Assembly: GCA_049517675.1 (NCBI GenBank) | Contig: JBEKRV010000006.1 | Coordinates: 1-64,000 of the forward strand | DNA: 64,000 bases | Source of the DNA: Bog-756 sp049517675 | GTDB lineage: Bacteria; Actinomycetota; Acidimicrobiia; Acidimicrobiales; RAAP-2 | Direction: 5' to 3' | Shown: positions 8,637 through 16,879 of the stretch, piece after piece | How the letters are laid out: the number at the start of each line of letters is the position of its first letter | Position numbering within the stretch: the stretch's first letter is position 1 | The notes under the pieces: model-generated | Database searches by the model: none | What the model saw: only the letters and a program-made list of their open reading frames with translations | Told to the model about the DNA's origin: nothing | Translations under genes and position numbers: made by a program

Positions 8637-9257
8637 TCAAGCAGTGGGCGCCTGGTTGGCCAGGGCCCGGCCGATCTCGTCGGGCCCGATCTCGGTCCGG
8701 GTCCCCCGGACTGCATAGGTCGACCGGTGCTCGGGACGGACCTCGCCCGTGTCGTCGAGGAGCCACACCATGGCCATCCGCCGCGGAACGGTCACCTGCA
8801 TCGGCCTTTCGTAGGTCCCGAAGACCTTGTCCCAGAACGGGCTAGTGACTCCGTAATTGCGCAGCGGCGCACCGAAGTGGTGGTGGAAGTGGCTGCGACG
8901 GGCCCAACGGCCGTAGGCGGTGCGGGGAGCCCACAGGTGGTCTGCCGCATGGATGAACTCGTAGGCGAAGTACGCCGTCACCCACCCGGCACCGAGCGCG
9001 ACTGCCCGGGGGACCGGGAGCACGGTCCAGGCGACCAGCGGGATTGCGACGAGCCCGACGACCAGAACACCCGCCCAGGACAACCAGCTGAGGGCATTCA
9101 CCAGGTAGCGCCGACGTGCATGGTGCTCGAGGTGCTCCTTGCTGGCCAGGTTGGAGCCACGAGCGATGTGGAACCACCGGTGGAGCACATACTCGGAGAG
9201 GGTCCAGAGGACCATGCCTCCGACGAAGGCGGCAATGAGGACGAGGACGGGCCTCAT
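8637..9257 (-). CDS. Fatty-acid hydroxylase/sterol desaturase superfamily membrane protein
   Basis: 206 residues, an integral-membrane di-iron oxygenase. Two hydrophobic segments at about 4-22 and 48-75 precede a third near 85-105. The histidine clusters are HRWFH, HLEHH, HAADH and HFHHHF, the eight-histidine pattern of the family that hydroxylates or desaturates lipid-like substrates. At about 200 residues it is a short version. Its ATG overlaps the TetR stop as ATGA, so it is co-translated with that regulator, which probably controls it. The natural substrate (fatty acid, sterol or carotenoid) cannot be told. Confidence 0.85.
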   Translation of the reverse strand: MRPVLVLIAAFVGGMVLWTLSEYVLHRWFHIARGSNLASKEHLEHHARRRYLVNALSWLSWAGVLVVGLVAIPLVAWTVLPVPRAVALGAGWVTAYFAYEFIHAADHLWAPRTAYGRWARRSHFHHHFGAPLRNYGVTSPFWDKVFGTYERPMQVTVPRRMAMVWLLDDTGEVRPEHRSTYAVRGTRTEIGPDEIGRALANQAPTA

Positions 9258-9994
9258 CGACGGAACCCACGCAGGAACATTGCCATGTGGCCGAGCGGCG
9301 CGCACGCATCGGCTGCGGCGAGCAGCTCGGGGTCGGCGCCCCAGCCCCGGAGCAGGTCGAGGTGGAGCATGTCGGCCAGGGACGTCGGATCGAATCCCTC
9401 TGCGCCCGGCCAGGTGAGCGAACCCAGGGTGATCACGCCGTTGATGCCGGCCACCCAGGCAATGGTCCGGTCGAACTCGTCCCCCTCGTCGATGAGACCG
9501 AGCGCCGACGCATCACGCAGGAGCCGCTCGGGCCGAGCCAGCAGGGCGAACGCCACCGGTGCCACCAGTCCGAGATCGCGATCCTCGTATTCGACCTGGG
9601 CACTCAGGAGCCGCTGCTGTAGCCGGAATTCCTGAGGAAGCACCTCGGTGACCGCAATGAGCGAGCGGCCGAAGGCCACGAGCCTGGCCAGCGCCGAAGT
9701 GTCGACGTCGACACTTCGGGCAGCCAGGTCGAGATCCAGCCGATCGGCCGCCCACGCGTACGCCGCGTCGAGCCGTTCGATGGCCTCGACCTGCAGGGCG
9801 GCGACCAGGGCGCCCTTCGACGGAAAGTAGGTGTAGAGGGTGCCTACGGCGGCGTCGACCCGGTCGGCCACCGCCTTTATCGTCAGCGCCTCGATGCCTC
9901 GCTCCTCGATCAGCTGGCGGGTCGCTTCGAGGAAGGCGTCGCGGCGGGTTGAATGGGTCCGCTGCCTCCGTTCGGATCTCTGAATCATGTTCAT
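9254..9994 (-). CDS. TetR/AcrR family transcriptional regulator
   Basis: About 246 residues. The N-terminal helix-turn-helix spans roughly residues 20-60 with the typical LTIKAVADRVDAAVGTLYTYFPSKG-type recognition helix (quoted here in part as VGTLYTYFPSK). The C-terminal ligand domain is unassigned. The ATG at 9994 is inside a TTCAT-N3-ATGAA inverted repeat that could be its own operator; an in-frame ATG at 9988 and a longer frame to 10054 also exist. The downstream membrane hydroxylase overlaps by four bases, so the pair is an operon, most likely autoregulated and responding to a lipophilic ligand (inference). Confidence 0.88.
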   Translation of the reverse strand: MNMIQRSERRQRTHSTRRDAFLEATRQLIEERGIEALTIKAVADRVDAAVGTLYTYFPSKGALVAALQVEAIERLDAAYAWAADRLDLDLAARSVDVDTSALARLVAFGRSLIAVTEVLPQEFRLQQRLLSAQVEYEDRDLGLVAPVAFALLARPERLLRDASALGLIDEGDEFDRTIAWVAGINGVITLGSLTWPGAEGFDPTSLADMLHLDLLRGWGADPELLAAADACAPLGHMAMFLRGFRR

Positions 9995-10002
9995 ATCATG
10001 AA
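9990..10002. promoter_or_regulatory. Candidate TetR autoregulatory operator
   Basis: TTCAT-ATC-ATGAA, a 13-bp inverted repeat covering the start region of the TetR gene. The position is typical of an autorepressor site; no experimental support. Confidence 0.35.
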
Positions 10003-10246
10003 TACTGTTCACTTCCGCGTCAACCCGGCACCCCGAGTCGCCGTCCGGCAGCAACGGCGGGTGCCGAAGATGCCCCGCAAAACAATGATCGTGGCTAACC
10101 GATGATCGTTGCGATGCTGCGCCGGTGCTCGCGACGCCGAACGAAGCTCAGGCGTTCTTCTGGCTCTCCTGACTGATCCGTGGGTCAATTCTGCGTCTCG
10201 ACGTGAAGCGTGAGGATGGCGGCTCGCTTTCGGCGAAGATGGTGCG

Positions 10247-10879
10247 GTGGAACCGAAAACCTGGGAGCCCGAGGACGAGGATGATTATGAAGCGGCGAAC
10301 GCCGAGCTGAAGAGACGGTTCGCTGCATGGGCGGGCGACAAGGGACTCGAGGTTGAGGCCAACGGTCCCGAAGGCCTGCTCCACTACAAGTGGGCCTATG
10401 TGGATCACCACCTCACCCGTTGGAGACGCCGGGACCTCTATGAGGTCTACCTGGAGCTCTACCCGGCCAAGGTGATGGCCGAGGCCGACGAACTCGACGT
10501 GATCCTGGCCGAGACGAAGACCTTCCTCACGTTCCTCGCCGAGACCGAGCTGCTCGACGAGGAGAGCGAGTCCCCCGAGGTGCTCTGCGGTTTCCTGGAC
10601 GAGATCGCACCCGAGTTCCGGGCGAACATGGCCGACTCGTCCCGATACAGCTTCGGCAAGCGGCTCTGGACCGAAGCGGCCAGCGAAGGCGTGTCGCCTG
10701 GCGACCCTGCCGCAGTCGAGGCGTTCATGGCCCGCTTCAATGCCCGACCCCGGGCTGAGCGGGACGCCATCTTGGGCAAGGGCGTCATGCCCGCCGGGCG
10801 CCGGGTCGCTTCCGGCCGGTTCACACCTCCGGGGACACCGTCCCGGTCGTCAGGCAAGAGCCGCAAGCGCAAGCGGTGA
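10247..10879 (+). CDS. Conserved hypothetical protein, acidic N-terminus and basic tail
   Basis: 210 residues from a GTG start. The first half is acidic (EPEDEDDYEAANAEL) and followed by HYKWAYVDHHLTRWRRRDL and LYEVYLELYPAKV. A later segment reads FRANMADSSRYSFGKRLWTEA. The tail is strongly basic (SRSSGKSRKRKR). I recall proteins of this general pattern as unannotated in other actinomycetes, but cannot name a domain. There is no signal peptide or membrane helix, so it is presumably cytoplasmic; the basic tail could touch nucleic acid. Its 3' end overlaps the frame of the oppositely oriented transposase by 30 bases, so the transposon end may have been inserted right at its stop codon. Confidence 0.7.
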   Translation: MEPKTWEPEDEDDYEAANAELKRRFAAWAGDKGLEVEANGPEGLLHYKWAYVDHHLTRWRRRDLYEVYLELYPAKVMAEADELDVILAETKTFLTFLAETELLDEESESPEVLCGFLDEIAPEFRANMADSSRYSFGKRLWTEAASEGVSPGDPAAVEAFMARFNARPRAERDAILGKGVMPAGRRVASGRFTPPGTPSRSSGKSRKRKR

Positions 10880-11323
10880 ACGACCCGGCAGCGGAGGGCA
10901 GTAGCCACCGCGGTCGAGCAGGGCGAGTGCGATCAGGTACTCGGGTTTGGCGAAGCCGAAGGCCATGCGGTGGAGCACGCGGATCTTGGTGTTGGTCGAC
11001 TCGATCAGGGCGTTGGACAGATCGTTGGGCATGGCCGCCTCGATGCCGTCGATGTTCTTCCTGATCTTGCGGCCGAGCTCGACGAGGGCCGGGATCCGGC
11101 AACGCTGGGCCCAGTCCAGCCAGCCGTCCAGCATGGCGAGGGCGAGCACGCCCTTCTTCCTGATGGCCAGGCGCAGCTGCTCTTTCATCAGGTAGGCCCG
11201 GTAGAGCTTGGTGTTCACCTTGGCGATCCAGGCGAGCTTGCCCGCTTGTCGAGGGGTCAGGTCCTCGGGGTTCCGCCACAGAGAATAGCGGCAGCCCTTC
11301 AGCTGATTGGCATGACCGGACAT
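10850..11323 (-). pseudogene. ISL3-type transposase, C-terminal third (-1 frame)
   Basis: This frame resumes the transposase homology: MSGHANQLKGCRYSLWRNP, then LTPRQAGKLAWIAKVN, and the third catalytic Glu in NALIESTNTKIRVLHRM. The ATG at 11321-11323 is only where the frame first shows a methionine. The open frame extends upstream through the six-G run, and joining it there to VWNEARG gives a normal-length transposase of about 425 residues. The end SPLALAALA after PPLPGR is not typical. Confidence 0.7.
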
Positions 11324-12117
11324 GCCGCCCCCCTCGCCTCGTTCCACACCTGGCGACGCACCTCGTCCAGGGCGTCGGTGGCCCACTGCACCACATGAAA
11401 GGCATCGATGCAGAGGATGGCGTTCGGCGCCCGCTCGGCCACCACCGTGGCGATCCATCCGGCTCCATCGGCGCTGACCAGAGAGACCCGTCCGGACCGT
11501 TCCTCGCCCAGCAGGTCGAAGAAGCCGTTGAGGGTCGCCTTGTCCCGTCCGACCGCCGCCCAGACAAGGCGACCCGAATCGTGGTCGACAACGATGGTCA
11601 GGTAGCGGTGCTCCTTCTTGTAGCTGATCTCGTCGATCCCGATGCGGGTGAGGCCATCGAATGGATCGTGAGCGGCCCTCCCGTCGGCCACTACCCGGTC
11701 GATGATCGAACCGACGGTCCGCCAAGCGATGCGCATCAGCTCACAGACCGTCGACTTGGCGGTGTAGGTGACCAGCCAGGCCACCTGGTCGTCGAAGAAA
11801 TGGGTGTGTCCGGCACCGTGGCGGGCCCAGGGCACCTGGGCGACGGTCGGGCCGTGCTCGGGACAGTTCACCCTCGGGGAGTCGGCCTGGAGGAAGCACT
11901 GCATGGTTCCGAGATCGAGCGCCCGCCAGTTGCGGCGTCCCTCTCCCTGGACATAGCCGGGAGCCCGTCTCCCGCAGCGCCCGCATCGGCGCTTGGTCGC
12001 ACGCCGCGGCCGCACGTGGACCACCACGGTTTCGGACTCCACGTCGACGTCGATCTCCTCGATCACCGTCGCCCGGTCGACACCGAGCACGCGACGCCAT
12101 ACGTTGGCACCGAGCAC
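11299..12117 (-). CDS. ISL3-type transposase, N-terminal two thirds (frameshifted)
   Basis: 272 residues from a GTG preceded by AAGGAGG. It contains the cysteine pairs RRCGRCGRRAPGY and the NCPEHGP zinc-binding-like segment. The first two acidic catalytic positions lie in IGIDEISYKKEHRYL (about 173) and CIDAFHVVQW (about 240). The family protein should continue after VWNEARG into a lysine-rich linker and the third catalytic residue. Here the frame leaves the homology at a run of six G (C6 at 11328-11333) and stops after a short unrelated tail. Either a mutation inactivated the gene or ribosomes shift by -1 at the run. Confidence 0.75.
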   Translation of the reverse strand: MLGANVWRRVLGVDRATVIEEIDVDVESETVVVHVRPRRATKRRCGRCGRRAPGYVQGEGRRNWRALDLGTMQCFLQADSPRVNCPEHGPTVAQVPWARHGAGHTHFFDDQVAWLVTYTAKSTVCELMRIAWRTVGSIIDRVVADGRAAHDPFDGLTRIGIDEISYKKEHRYLTIVVDHDSGRLVWAAVGRDKATLNGFFDLLGEERSGRVSLVSADGAGWIATVVAERAPNAILCIDAFHVVQWATDALDEVRRQVWNEARGAACPVMPIS

Positions 12118-12189
12118 GCCATCCTCCTTGCTGCGCCTTCGAACCTTCGAACAGTCCGAAAACGTAGGCGGGGGCTGGCGTTGCTCGCG

Positions 12190-12756
12190 TCAGGGGGCGG
12201 TCAGGGGGCCCATGGAAGTGTCAGGAGAGCCGTTCTTTTCGGCTGCCCTTTCGATCTTGAACCGGTGATGTTGGGCAAGAATGTGCTCGTGTGTCGCACC
12301 GTGGTTCGGCACATCCGGGTGATGGTGCTTGCAGAGGATGAAGGGCGTCCCCTCGAGGGCATGGTGGCCGATCCTCCAGCAACCCTTTGTGTGGCAGTTC
12401 ACCTTCCGTACGCCGGTGTAGACACCAACGCACACGGCACTGATCAGGGTGGCCTCTCCGAGGTCGGAGCCGAACCCGGACCAGAAGTTGTAATACACAT
12501 CTGGTCCGCCATGAAGAGTACCCGTGTGCAGCGCGAACCAATGGCGGAGCGCGCCGATGAAGGCGATGAGGAGCCCTACGACGATGATGAGGAGGAGTAC
12601 GCCGCCAACCCACGCGGCTCTATTCCCCGAGCTGTCGGGGGGGAACGAAGGCGCCGGGGTCACCGTGGCGTCGCTTTCGGGGGTCGCCACCTCGGCTGCC
12701 TGCATCGGGGCGGCAGCGGACTCGCTGGGCCAGGCGGATTCCGATGTCTCAGTCAT
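12190..12756 (-). CDS. Hypothetical single-pass membrane protein with a Cys/His-rich C-terminus
   Basis: 188 residues from the ATG at 12754-12756; a longer frame to 12852 exists but has no family-like start. Residues 1-45 are a low-complexity Ala/Thr/Pro/Ser region. About 47-70 is a strong transmembrane helix (WVGGVLLLIIVVGLLIAF). The rest includes YYNFWSGFGSDLGE and then a cluster NCHTKGCWRIGHH, FILCKHHHPDVP and HEHILAQHH. That many ordered Cys and His residues suggest a metal site. I recall similar unannotated proteins from actinomycetes and their phages but no function. It sits next to the insertion sequence with no operon partner. Confidence 0.65.
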   Translation of the reverse strand: MTETSESAWPSESAAAPMQAAEVATPESDATVTPAPSFPPDSSGNRAAWVGGVLLLIIVVGLLIAFIGALRHWFALHTGTLHGGPDVYYNFWSGFGSDLGEATLISAVCVGVYTGVRKVNCHTKGCWRIGHHALEGTPFILCKHHHPDVPNHGATHEHILAQHHRFKIERAAEKNGSPDTSMGPLTAP

Positions 12757-13673
12757 GGTCCCTGATCCCCGCTCCCCGTAATGAACCGGCGGCGTGCTCG
12801 CCTGTCGCCATTCTGCCGTCGCAAGTGCCAGTTGACGCGGACCTGCCAACAAAGACCGGGAGAGTGAACACTACGTCTCCTCGTCGTTGTAGCCAACCGA
12901 TGCCAGTCAAGGGGCTTGCCGTAGCGAGCGCCCAAGGGCCAGAAGCTCGTCATAGGGGCCGGCGCCGTGGATATCCGAGGAATCCAGACCTCGGTTCATG
13001 TCCCACGGTCGTTCGGACTTAGGCGGCAAGTCATCGATCAATCTGATCCCGGAGGCAGGCTGTTCCAAAGCCCCGCTCATTCTGACGGCGCTCTTCACGC
13101 CAGCCGCCCGCACGCATCGCATCGTCGACGGGCTCCGTCAGCCTGTGTGCCAAGATCTCGACGAGTTGCAGAATCTCGACCACCGATCGGGTCATGTTCG
13201 AGCGTACGTCCACCTGTCCCACAACACCGGCTCGGCGCCGGTTATCGACCGGGTCGCGCCTGCCAAGGACTAACCGCCATTGATCCAATCCTCTTCGGAG
13301 GCAAGTGCGGACTGGTCGCTTCGAGAAGCTGCAAACATGGTTGCGTGCCAATCCCCGGTGATTCGCTTTGGTCGGTGATCGGAGAATCGCCCGACGGACG
13401 AGAACAGCATCGTCGATCACTCTGGGAGTACTACGACCGGCGAGTGACCGGGCGCTTGCCTGGCTTGGCCAACGCCCACGCCTACTGGACCGGTCTGGGC
13501 GTCACCGTCGAAGTCGAAGACATCGCTGCTGAAGCTGTGCATGGGAGACAGACAGAGAGCACAGACAGCCCCGACGATGGTCCCTGAATGATCAAGGGTC
13601 AATCCACCGTGCACAAACCCCTGCTCCCGGACGCCCCGGTTCTACACTGGACGGGCACATCGGGGGAGCCAAG
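12757..13673. other. 917-bp stretch without a recognised gene
   Basis: Open frames exist on both strands but none has family features. A minus-strand stretch at 12907-13122 (PYDELLALGRSLR) and a plus-strand stretch near 13425-13550 (WEYYDRRVTGRLPGLANAH) have plausible codon use and could be decayed gene pieces. The location between an insertion sequence and the next intact gene fits remnant DNA. Confidence 0.4.
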
Positions 13674-14474
13674 ATGGACAGGTGGGAACTTGCCGGTACG
13701 AGGGACGGTGCCGTGGGCACACCCAGCGATGCCGACCCCCGCATCGCCGCCTTCGGGAATGGGGATGCGGTTGCCGCGGTGGTCTCGCTCTCGTCGCGCC
13801 ACACCGAAGGGCTCGACGCCGAGTACCTGCGGTGGCACATGCTCGACCACCTGCCCGAGCAGTACCGCTTGGTTGGCCTGCGGCTCGGTCAACGGTGGGT
13901 GTCGACGCCCGCCTGCCGGGCCGCCCGTGCCGCAACCACGGCGCCGTACGACGCCGTGGACCATGTCGTGCAGTACCTCTTCGCCGAGCCGGTAGACGCC
14001 GCCCTGGCGAATTTCTTTCCCCTCGGGACGGCCCTCGGCGGGATCGGTCGGATGTCGATGCGCCTACCCCGGGTGCAGGTCGGGGGGTGGGATCTGATCG
14101 GCACTGCCGTCGCCGACCGCATCCTCGTCGGTGCCGCCGTCGCGCCGTGGCGACCTGCCGCGGGCGCCTACCTACTGGTGGAACAGCTGACTCCGACGGG
14201 AGCGGCAGACACGATCAATCTCGAGGAACTAGTCGGGGCGCCCGGCGTGTTCGGCGCCTGGGCGTACAGCGGAGCGGAGCCCCGGCACCCCGTGATGGCG
14301 TCGACCGCCGGGCTCGTCCTGACCGTCTGCTACGTCGACGATGCTCCGGTCGATGTGGCCGCTGGCCTGAGGCCGATCCTGGCCCGGCGGTGGGCCGACG
14401 GGTCGAGGACTCCGCTCCTGGCTGGACCCTTCGAGCGCGTCGTCGCCGGCGAGTGGGACCGGCACCTACCTTGA
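13674..14474 (+). CDS. Hypothetical protein, possible dimeric alpha/beta-barrel (EthD-like) fold
   Basis: 266 residues with GGGGGA-type spacing before the ATG. The N-terminal half has YLRWHMLDHLPEQYRL, a W-H-x(3)-H-x-P-E arrangement that resembles EthD/stress-barrel proteins. The C-terminal half has a similar alternation (PGVFGAWAYSG, LTVCYVDDAPVDV, PLLAGPFERVV), so two ferredoxin-like halves are possible. No signal peptide or membrane helix. It is convergent with the LLM oxidoreductase gene downstream. The fold assignment is an inference from pattern only; treat the function as unknown. Confidence 0.65.
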   Translation: MDRWELAGTRDGAVGTPSDADPRIAAFGNGDAVAAVVSLSSRHTEGLDAEYLRWHMLDHLPEQYRLVGLRLGQRWVSTPACRAARAATTAPYDAVDHVVQYLFAEPVDAALANFFPLGTALGGIGRMSMRLPRVQVGGWDLIGTAVADRILVGAAVAPWRPAAGAYLLVEQLTPTGAADTINLEELVGAPGVFGAWAYSGAEPRHPVMASTAGLVLTVCYVDDAPVDVAAGLRPILARRWADGSRTPLLAGPFERVVAGEWDRHLP

Positions 14475-14523
14475 CGTCACCGCGGCGCATCCGCGTGGGG
14501 CCCGCCCAACGGCCGGCGATCGC

Positions 14524-15414
14524 TCAGGTGATCGAGCCCACCAGCTCGGCCATGACGGCGAGCTGCTCGATGTAGTGGTCTGGCGAATGGTGCACGAATC
14601 GGAGGGACAGCGCGGTGGCGCCGGCCTCGACGAGGGCGTCCACCTCGAGGCGGGCGGCGTCGGGGTGGCCTGACGGGTCGAAGGCCCGCTTGCTCTGGAG
14701 CACGAGGTCGAGGGGGCGGTCGCGGGCCGCCCACGCGTCCCCGGTTCTGGCGTCGGCCACGAGCGCGCCGATCTCCTCCGGTGCCAACCCGAAGGGTGCC
14801 CACCCGTCGCCAAGCTCCACGGCCCGCCGGAGCGACCGGGCCGACCGGCCTCCCACCCATATAGGCAGGTGGTTCTGGACAGCGGTTGGCTCGACCACGA
14901 CGTCGGACCAACGAAAGTAGGGGCCGTCCCAGGTCGGGCGGTCGGTCGGGAGCGCGGCGCGGATGGCCCGCAGGGCATCGTCAGCCCGGTCTCCCCGGTC
15001 GGCGAAGTGGGCGCCCAGCAGCTCGAACTCCTCGGTCAGCGAGCCGATCCCCACCCCGAGCACGACCCGACCCCCCGACATCCGATCGAGGGTGGCGTAC
15101 TGCTTCACCACGGCCAGCGGGTGGTGGTAGCCGAGGACCACGACGCTGGACGCCAAGCGGATTCGGTCGGTGACCGCGGCGAGGTAGGCCAGTGTGGCCA
15201 CCGGGTCCCAGTACCGACCCCCGCGGGTTGCGGCAGCCTCGACCGGAACGGCAACGTGCTCGCTGCAGGTGAGGTGGTGGTAGCCGAGCTCGTCGGCGGC
15301 CCGGGCGATGCGGACCACATCGTCGATCGTACCGTCGCGCTCCCACCGGGCGTGGGCTTTGGGCAGAAGCGTGACCACCGGCGTGATCACACCGAGGTCG
15401 ATCACGGGCGCCAC
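14524..15414 (-). CDS. LLM-class (F420-dependent type) oxidoreductase
   Basis: 296 residues in the luciferase-like monooxygenase fold. Recognisable pieces are HLTCSEHVAVP (about 47-57), LASSVVVLGYHHPLAVVKQYATLD (about 87-110, quoted in part), GGRVVLGVGIG (about 114-124) and LPIWVGGRSARSLRRA (about 184-199). That pattern is of the actinobacterial F420-dependent subgroup, which moves hydride between F420 and varied substrates. The GTG start is preceded by AGGAG. It is single and convergent with the gene at 13674. Cofactor (F420 or FMN) and substrate are not proven by the sequence. Confidence 0.88.
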   Translation of the reverse strand: MAPVIDLGVITPVVTLLPKAHARWERDGTIDDVVRIARAADELGYHHLTCSEHVAVPVEAAATRGGRYWDPVATLAYLAAVTDRIRLASSVVVLGYHHPLAVVKQYATLDRMSGGRVVLGVGIGSLTEEFELLGAHFADRGDRADDALRAIRAALPTDRPTWDGPYFRWSDVVVEPTAVQNHLPIWVGGRSARSLRRAVELGDGWAPFGLAPEEIGALVADARTGDAWAARDRPLDLVLQSKRAFDPSGHPDAARLEVDALVEAGATALSLRFVHHSPDHYIEQLAVMAELVGSIT

Positions 15415-15654
15415 CGCTCCTGGTCCTTGTCCGAGTCCGGGTGACGGGCCGCGCCATCAGTTCTCATTTCGAGGACACTAGAGCGAATGGTGCCACGGGC
15501 CCCCCGATGCTCCCGATGACCTGGACCTAAGGGTGGGTGACCGCCTGGGAGTGGGAATCGCGCTCGCAACACCTTCCGACCCCGTCGTAGTCGAGTCTGC
15601 CGAAGGTCTTGTCTCCATCTGACTGGTGAGGATTTCGGTCCTCTCGAAAGGACG
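15415..15654. other. Gap between the LLM gene and the transposase remnant
   Basis: 240 bp that probably includes the left end and leader of the former IS3-type element just before 15655. I could not mark a terminal repeat. Nothing else was recognised. Confidence 0.3.
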
Positions 15655-15826
15655 ATGACCATGCCCCATGCCTATCCGCCGGAGATCCGTCGAGACGTGG
15701 TTCGAGTCGCCCGCCAGGGTGACGCCCCGGTCTGCCAGATCGCCGACGAATTCGGGGTCACAGCTGGATGCGAGGGCCGACATCGAGGCGGTGTCCGACC
15801 GGGCGCCGATACGCGTCCGGTAGATC
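15655..15826 (+). pseudogene. Remnant of an IS3-type transposase OrfA
   Basis: The frame starts MTMPHAYPPEIRRDVVRVAR and continues QIADEFGVT, a clear OrfA helix-turn-helix opening, behind a GAAAGGA ribosome site. Homology then breaks: the expected ESC-x-RW segment is missing, and ADIE and GGVRPGAD lie in different frames. A small deletion plus an indel has destroyed it, and no OrfB follows. It marks a former insertion site. Confidence 0.7.
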
Positions 15827-15859
15827 CCGGTACTCGCGTCCCCTGACACCGGCCGAGGG

Positions 15860-16357
15860 TCACTGTGATCGACCGGCGTATCGGACCATCGTCCAGGACG
15901 ATCCGCGCCTCTCGACAGGGACGAAGCCCACTGACTCATAGAGGCGGCGCGCTGGATTCGCCTCGCTCACGCTGAGACTGAGCGCTTCATAGCCCTGGCG
16001 ATCGCTGGCGTCGATGAGGTCGACCAGGAGCCGACGACCAATCCCTTCGTGCCGACGCGACGCAATGACTGCGATCGACAGTTCGGGGATTCCTTCGGTG
16101 ACAAAGCCGTAGCCATGGCTCGCCTCGGTGTACCTCCGATACCAAGCCGCGCCCAGCGGTGCGTCTTGTTCGGCAACCAGTCCATAGTCACCCGATCTCG
16201 GCCATCCAGCGAGATACATCGAGTAGCGCGGATCGTCGAGTATCTGGTCTGCGGTCGGCGTTGGCTTGTCAGGGCGCCAGACTGCGGCCTCGCCAAGCAT
16301 CGTCGCCAGAAAGGTGAAGTCCTCGGGTCGTGCCGAGCGATGCCGAACGTCCTTCAT
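15860..16357 (-). CDS. GNAT family N-acetyltransferase
   Basis: 165 residues. The acetyl-CoA binding region SIAVIASRRHEGIGRRLLVDL (about 94-114, the R-x2-G-x-G-R/K motif written here in part) and the following LSLSVSEANPARRLYESVGF are typical of GNAT enzymes. It transfers an acetyl group to an unknown small molecule or peptide in the cytoplasm. The ATG is immediately preceded by three copies of an octamer and lacks a Shine-Dalgarno sequence. It stands alone. Confidence 0.88.
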   Translation of the reverse strand: MKDVRHRSARPEDFTFLATMLGEAAVWRPDKPTPTADQILDDPRYSMYLAGWPRSGDYGLVAEQDAPLGAAWYRRYTEASHGYGFVTEGIPELSIAVIASRRHEGIGRRLLVDLIDASDRQGYEALSLSVSEANPARRLYESVGFVPVERRGSSWTMVRYAGRSQ

Positions 16358-16358
16358 G

Positions 16359-16382
16359 TTCAGCAGTTCAGCAGTTCAGCAG
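16359..16382. repeat. Three tandem copies of TTCAGCAG
   Basis: Perfect octamer repeat ending one base from the start codon of the acetyltransferase (CTGCTGAA x3 on the coding strand). An octamer array in the ribosome-binding region can change length by slippage and so alter translation; whether it does here is unknown. Confidence 0.8.
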
Positions 16383-16482
16383 ACGGTTTGCCCGTGGCAC
16401 GGCCCTGCCACACCATCCGTGGTGTGCCCACACTTGCCAGGTCCAGGTTGCCCCATATCGGTGGGCCAGGGACGTCATTCGT

Positions 16483-16683
16483 TCAGGGCGAATTGCCCAA
16501 GGGTGCTGCCGTGTTTCCCGCCAACGTCCAACCGACGAGCGCGTTGGCATGTCCATGCCCCATCCCGTACTCGGACTCGAGGTGGTTCACGATCGCCATG
16601 TGCCTCTCGAGACCGCAGTCGGCGATGACCTTCTGCCAGGCGGCAATCGACCGGCCGTAGTTCGTCTCGATCGACGGGAGGTA
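16483..16683 (-). pseudogene. DUF4287 protein fragment
   Basis: The minus strand encodes YLPSIETNYGRSIAAWQ, then LERHMAIVNHLESEYGMGHG and HANALVGWTLAGN, the DUF4287 core found in small stress-type proteins. The frame has a stop codon fifteen codons upstream and no ATG, GTG or TTG between that stop and the domain, so the start is lost; the tail after TLAGN also looks unrelated. I read it as a decayed gene rather than a functional one. Confidence 0.6.
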
Positions 16684-16879
16684 TGAAGCGGGGCCCCTGT
16701 TTCGGCCACGGCGGGGACTGATTCGTCACGGCAGCCGCCTCGACTTTCCTCGACGAAGCATGAGTCGCCGATTGTTCCACCGTCGAGCGGATACGTGCCT
16801 CCGGGCTCCAAACGGGTGTGGGCAGCACACACGGTGCCTCCGATCAGCCCGAGTGTGGCAGTCACGAGCCGCGCCCCCG

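Larger units (their letters stand above)
10850..12117 (-). mobile_element. ISL3-family-like insertion sequence (body)
   Basis: The element is defined by a transposase in two overlapping reading frames. Together they have the ISL3 layout: an N-terminal zinc-ribbon-like cysteine cluster, then the catalytic acidic residues within IGIDEISYKKEHRYL, ILCIDAFHVVQW and NALIESTNTKIR. I could not find convincing terminal inverted repeats or a target duplication on either side, so the true ends are unknown. The C-terminal reading frame runs past the usual PPLPGR ending of the family by nine residues into the neighbouring gene, consistent with a damaged right end. Confidence 0.7.

Noticed and set aside
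10085..10116. Repeated ATGATCGT upstream of the hypothetical gene
   Set aside because: Only eight bases, with partial inverted symmetry; too short to call a regulatory site.
10880..12200. Possible terminal inverted repeats of the ISL3-type element
   Set aside because: The best alignment of the two ends gave about 12 matches of 19 with no clear border; too weak to mark.
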